From Aquila chrysaetos chrysaetos (taxonomy: Eukaryota; Chordata; Aves; Accipitriformes; Accipitridae), in assembly GCF_900496995.4 (NCBI RefSeq), contig NC_044018.1:29616047-29680046 (forward strand): 64,000 bases of DNA, in the 5' to 3' direction. Shown piece by piece: positions 62,321-64,000 of this stretch. Each line of letters starts with the position of its first letter. Position 1 is the first letter of the stretch. The translations under genes were made by a program, and so were the position numbers. The notes below the pieces were generated by a model. That model did no database searches. It had not been told where the DNA came from and saw only the letters and a list, made by a program, of their open reading frames with translations.

Positions 62321-63330
62321 GGTATGCGAAGCGTCCCGTGTCAGGGAGGGGGCGAGCCTCAGGGGAGCTCCTAGATGAGCGTGGGGGCCTCCACACCTCC
62401 TCCAAAATCAAGTGCTTGGCCAAGGGGCAGTCACCGGCCCCACATGGCTGCTCCTGCCCCATTTTGGGGGGGACACGAAGTGGGTCGGCTCAAGCCCTTG
62501 CTGGGACGGAGCCACCCTGGTCCATGACTGGCCCTTTCTGGGGGAGAACAGGGTGGGTTTGGGTGGAATTTGGTCAACTGTCTTTGGCTGGGGGGACTTG
62601 GACACTCCTGGGGAGACGTTGCTGCTGCTGGGGAGACAATGCCTTAATTATCGCCCGTGGCCACCCAAGGATGCACCCACCTGCCTGGGGAATGCTCCCA
62701 TCTCTCTCCCTTGGCCACCAAGCAAGCCTTGGGGACCAGTTGAGACCAAGCCCTGGCTCCTACATGGTCACAGCGAGGTGAGACAGCTCCCAGCTGAGTT
62801 CAGCTCCCAAAAGCGAGGCATCAGGCTCAGACACCATTCTCTGGTGGAAGGAGTCGGGCTCTGGATGTGCCAGGCTCCCTCCGATGACTTTGAGGTCCAT
62901 GAGTAGACGGACCTTATCTTCTGGGCAGCCAGAAGGACTCAAGGTGATGATTAGGCTAAGGGCAAAGGGATGGAACGTCTGACACCACTTCAGCCTGGCT
63001 CCAACTCTGCCCTGACCATGTTCCTGCTCCCAGCCTAGACCCCGGGCTCCTGGGTTGTTGCACCCAGGGTGGGACAACAAGATCCAGGATTTATAACACA
63101 TAAAATCCCCCAAAACGACTTCTTTTTCTTTCCCTGAGCTCTGCACCAGAGATGCTGGACCAGCCTGAGGGCAATCCCATTCACCCCACTGAAGACATCA
63201 GCCTCTGCACACGCTGGGAAATATTTCGCCGGTGGGCAGCGGGGGGGTCTGCAGCTCCCCCCAAGCCGCAGTTCTTCATTCTGATCTGAGAAACACACAA
63301 AGAACAATTCAGGTGGAGTTACCGTAAGGA
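62321..63330. other. Non-coding interval
   Basis: Ordinary unique sequence, no supported exon. Confidence 0.4.
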
Positions 63331-63332
63331 GA

Positions 63333-63338
63333 TTTATT
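63333..63338 (-). terminator. Possible minus-strand poly(A) signal
   Basis: TTTATT on the plus strand gives AATAAA on the minus strand (GCAATAAATCTCC). A transcript arriving from the right, such as one from the HOXC side, could end here. There is no upstream exon evidence inside the window. Confidence 0.25.
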
Positions 63339-63344
63339 GCGTAC

Positions 63345-64000
63345 GGGGAAGCACATGTGATTTGATACCAAAGCATGAATCAAAGCGGGACAGCCTGGAT
63401 GTATTTACATTTCTACCCTACGCGCATGAATATTGCAAGGAGAATACAAAGTCACGGAGGCGACGGCTTTCGGCGTGTAGGTTTGGGGGGGCTTTGTGAG
63501 TTATGGGGGGGGCAGCTGTAAATTTGTGGGTGCACAGGGAATAAAAGGGGTGATTGTGACTGTAAGGTTGGTCTGTATTTATGCTGCAGGGATTCTCCTT
63601 TCTTATAGTTAAGAGGAAAATGTTGGGATTTAATAGTTGCTGTGGATGAGGAGTCCATCACAGGGGCTGGCTGCACGTCTTGGTGGAGACCTTTTCTCTG
63701 GTCCTCATGCAAATCTCGATGCAAAACCCAGCAGCAGGAGCTGAGACTGTTTCAGGCTCTGCCACACTGACCCCATCATCTGGCTTTGCTCCTCGCTGCC
63801 CAACTCTTCTCCAAGGTGAGCATCGTCCTTCTCCATGGTTGGTGCTGAAGTGGACGCCCAATGGTGGCCTTTGCCACCAGCTTGTCCCCATCAGTAGTTC
63901 TCCTCCATCTCACCATGGGGGGACCGTGGGGGCTGAGTGTCTTGGCAGGGTAATGGTTTGGGGGTCTCCAGCTCAAAGAGGGGACATGGGAGGAGGAAAA
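63345..64000. other. Right-edge interval
   Basis: Unique sequence including an AT-containing patch with GTGATTTGATACCAAAGC and GTATTTACATTTCTACCC (63357-63440). No homeobox or other coding sequence was recognised. Confidence 0.4.

Noticed and set aside
36200-64000. HOXC genes or other coding genes in the right half.
   Set aside because: No homeodomain (WFQNRR-type) or other recognisable protein sequence was found in any frame. Open frames here follow repeats.

Overview
The window reads as a GC-rich, gene-compact vertebrate locus, most likely a bird microchromosome. It has short introns, long G and C runs, and many minisatellites inside introns and UTRs. No mammalian interspersed repeats were recognised. 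The species cannot be named from the sequence. Six protein-coding genes were identified by reading spliced exons. From left to right they are PDE1B (minus, 5' part only), NCKAP1L/HEM1 (minus, nearly complete), NFE2 (plus, 3' part only), HNRNPA1 (minus, complete), CBX5/HP1-alpha (plus, complete coding region) and SMUG1 (plus, complete). This is the vertebrate block that flanks the HOXC cluster (human 12q13), read in the opposite direction.

Layout. PDE1B enters from the left edge with two alternative first coding exons, matching the PDE1B1 and PDE1B2 N-termini; both end in the same splice phase. NCKAP1L follows as 30 visible exons in one unbroken reading frame. It runs into a 500-base N gap (18279-18778), from whose other side the last NFE2 exon emerges. 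In human, GTSF1, ITGA5, ZNF385A, GPR84 and COPZ1 lie between NCKAP1L and NFE2. They are not visible here, so the gap either hides a large segment or marks loss or rearrangement. NFE2 and HNRNPA1 are tail to tail, with a 49-bp minisatellite and an unexplained spliced minus-strand 3' end between them. HNRNPA1 and CBX5 are head to head over a CpG island holding twelve CCAAT boxes plus one CCAAC variant. The CCAAT orientation splits cleanly by direction of transcription and the spacing looks helically phased. SMUG1 follows CBX5 closely.

From about 36.2 kb to the right edge no protein-coding gene could be supported. This matches the expected interval between SMUG1 and the 3' end of the HOXC cluster. 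It alternates between minisatellites and AT-rich, homeodomain-site-rich islands that look like conserved non-coding elements, the largest at about 61.4-62.3 kb. It also has an orphan CpG island with a strong splice donor near 48.09 kb and a 100-nt almost bulge-free hairpin at 46.40-46.50 kb.

The genes do not form a pathway. They cover cyclic-nucleotide hydrolysis (PDE1B), haematopoietic actin control (NCKAP1L), erythroid/megakaryocyte transcription (NFE2), RNA processing (HNRNPA1), heterochromatin (CBX5) and uracil repair (SMUG1). The clearest functional link is the shared HNRNPA1/CBX5 promoter, which parallels the paralogous HNRNPA2B1/CBX3 pair.
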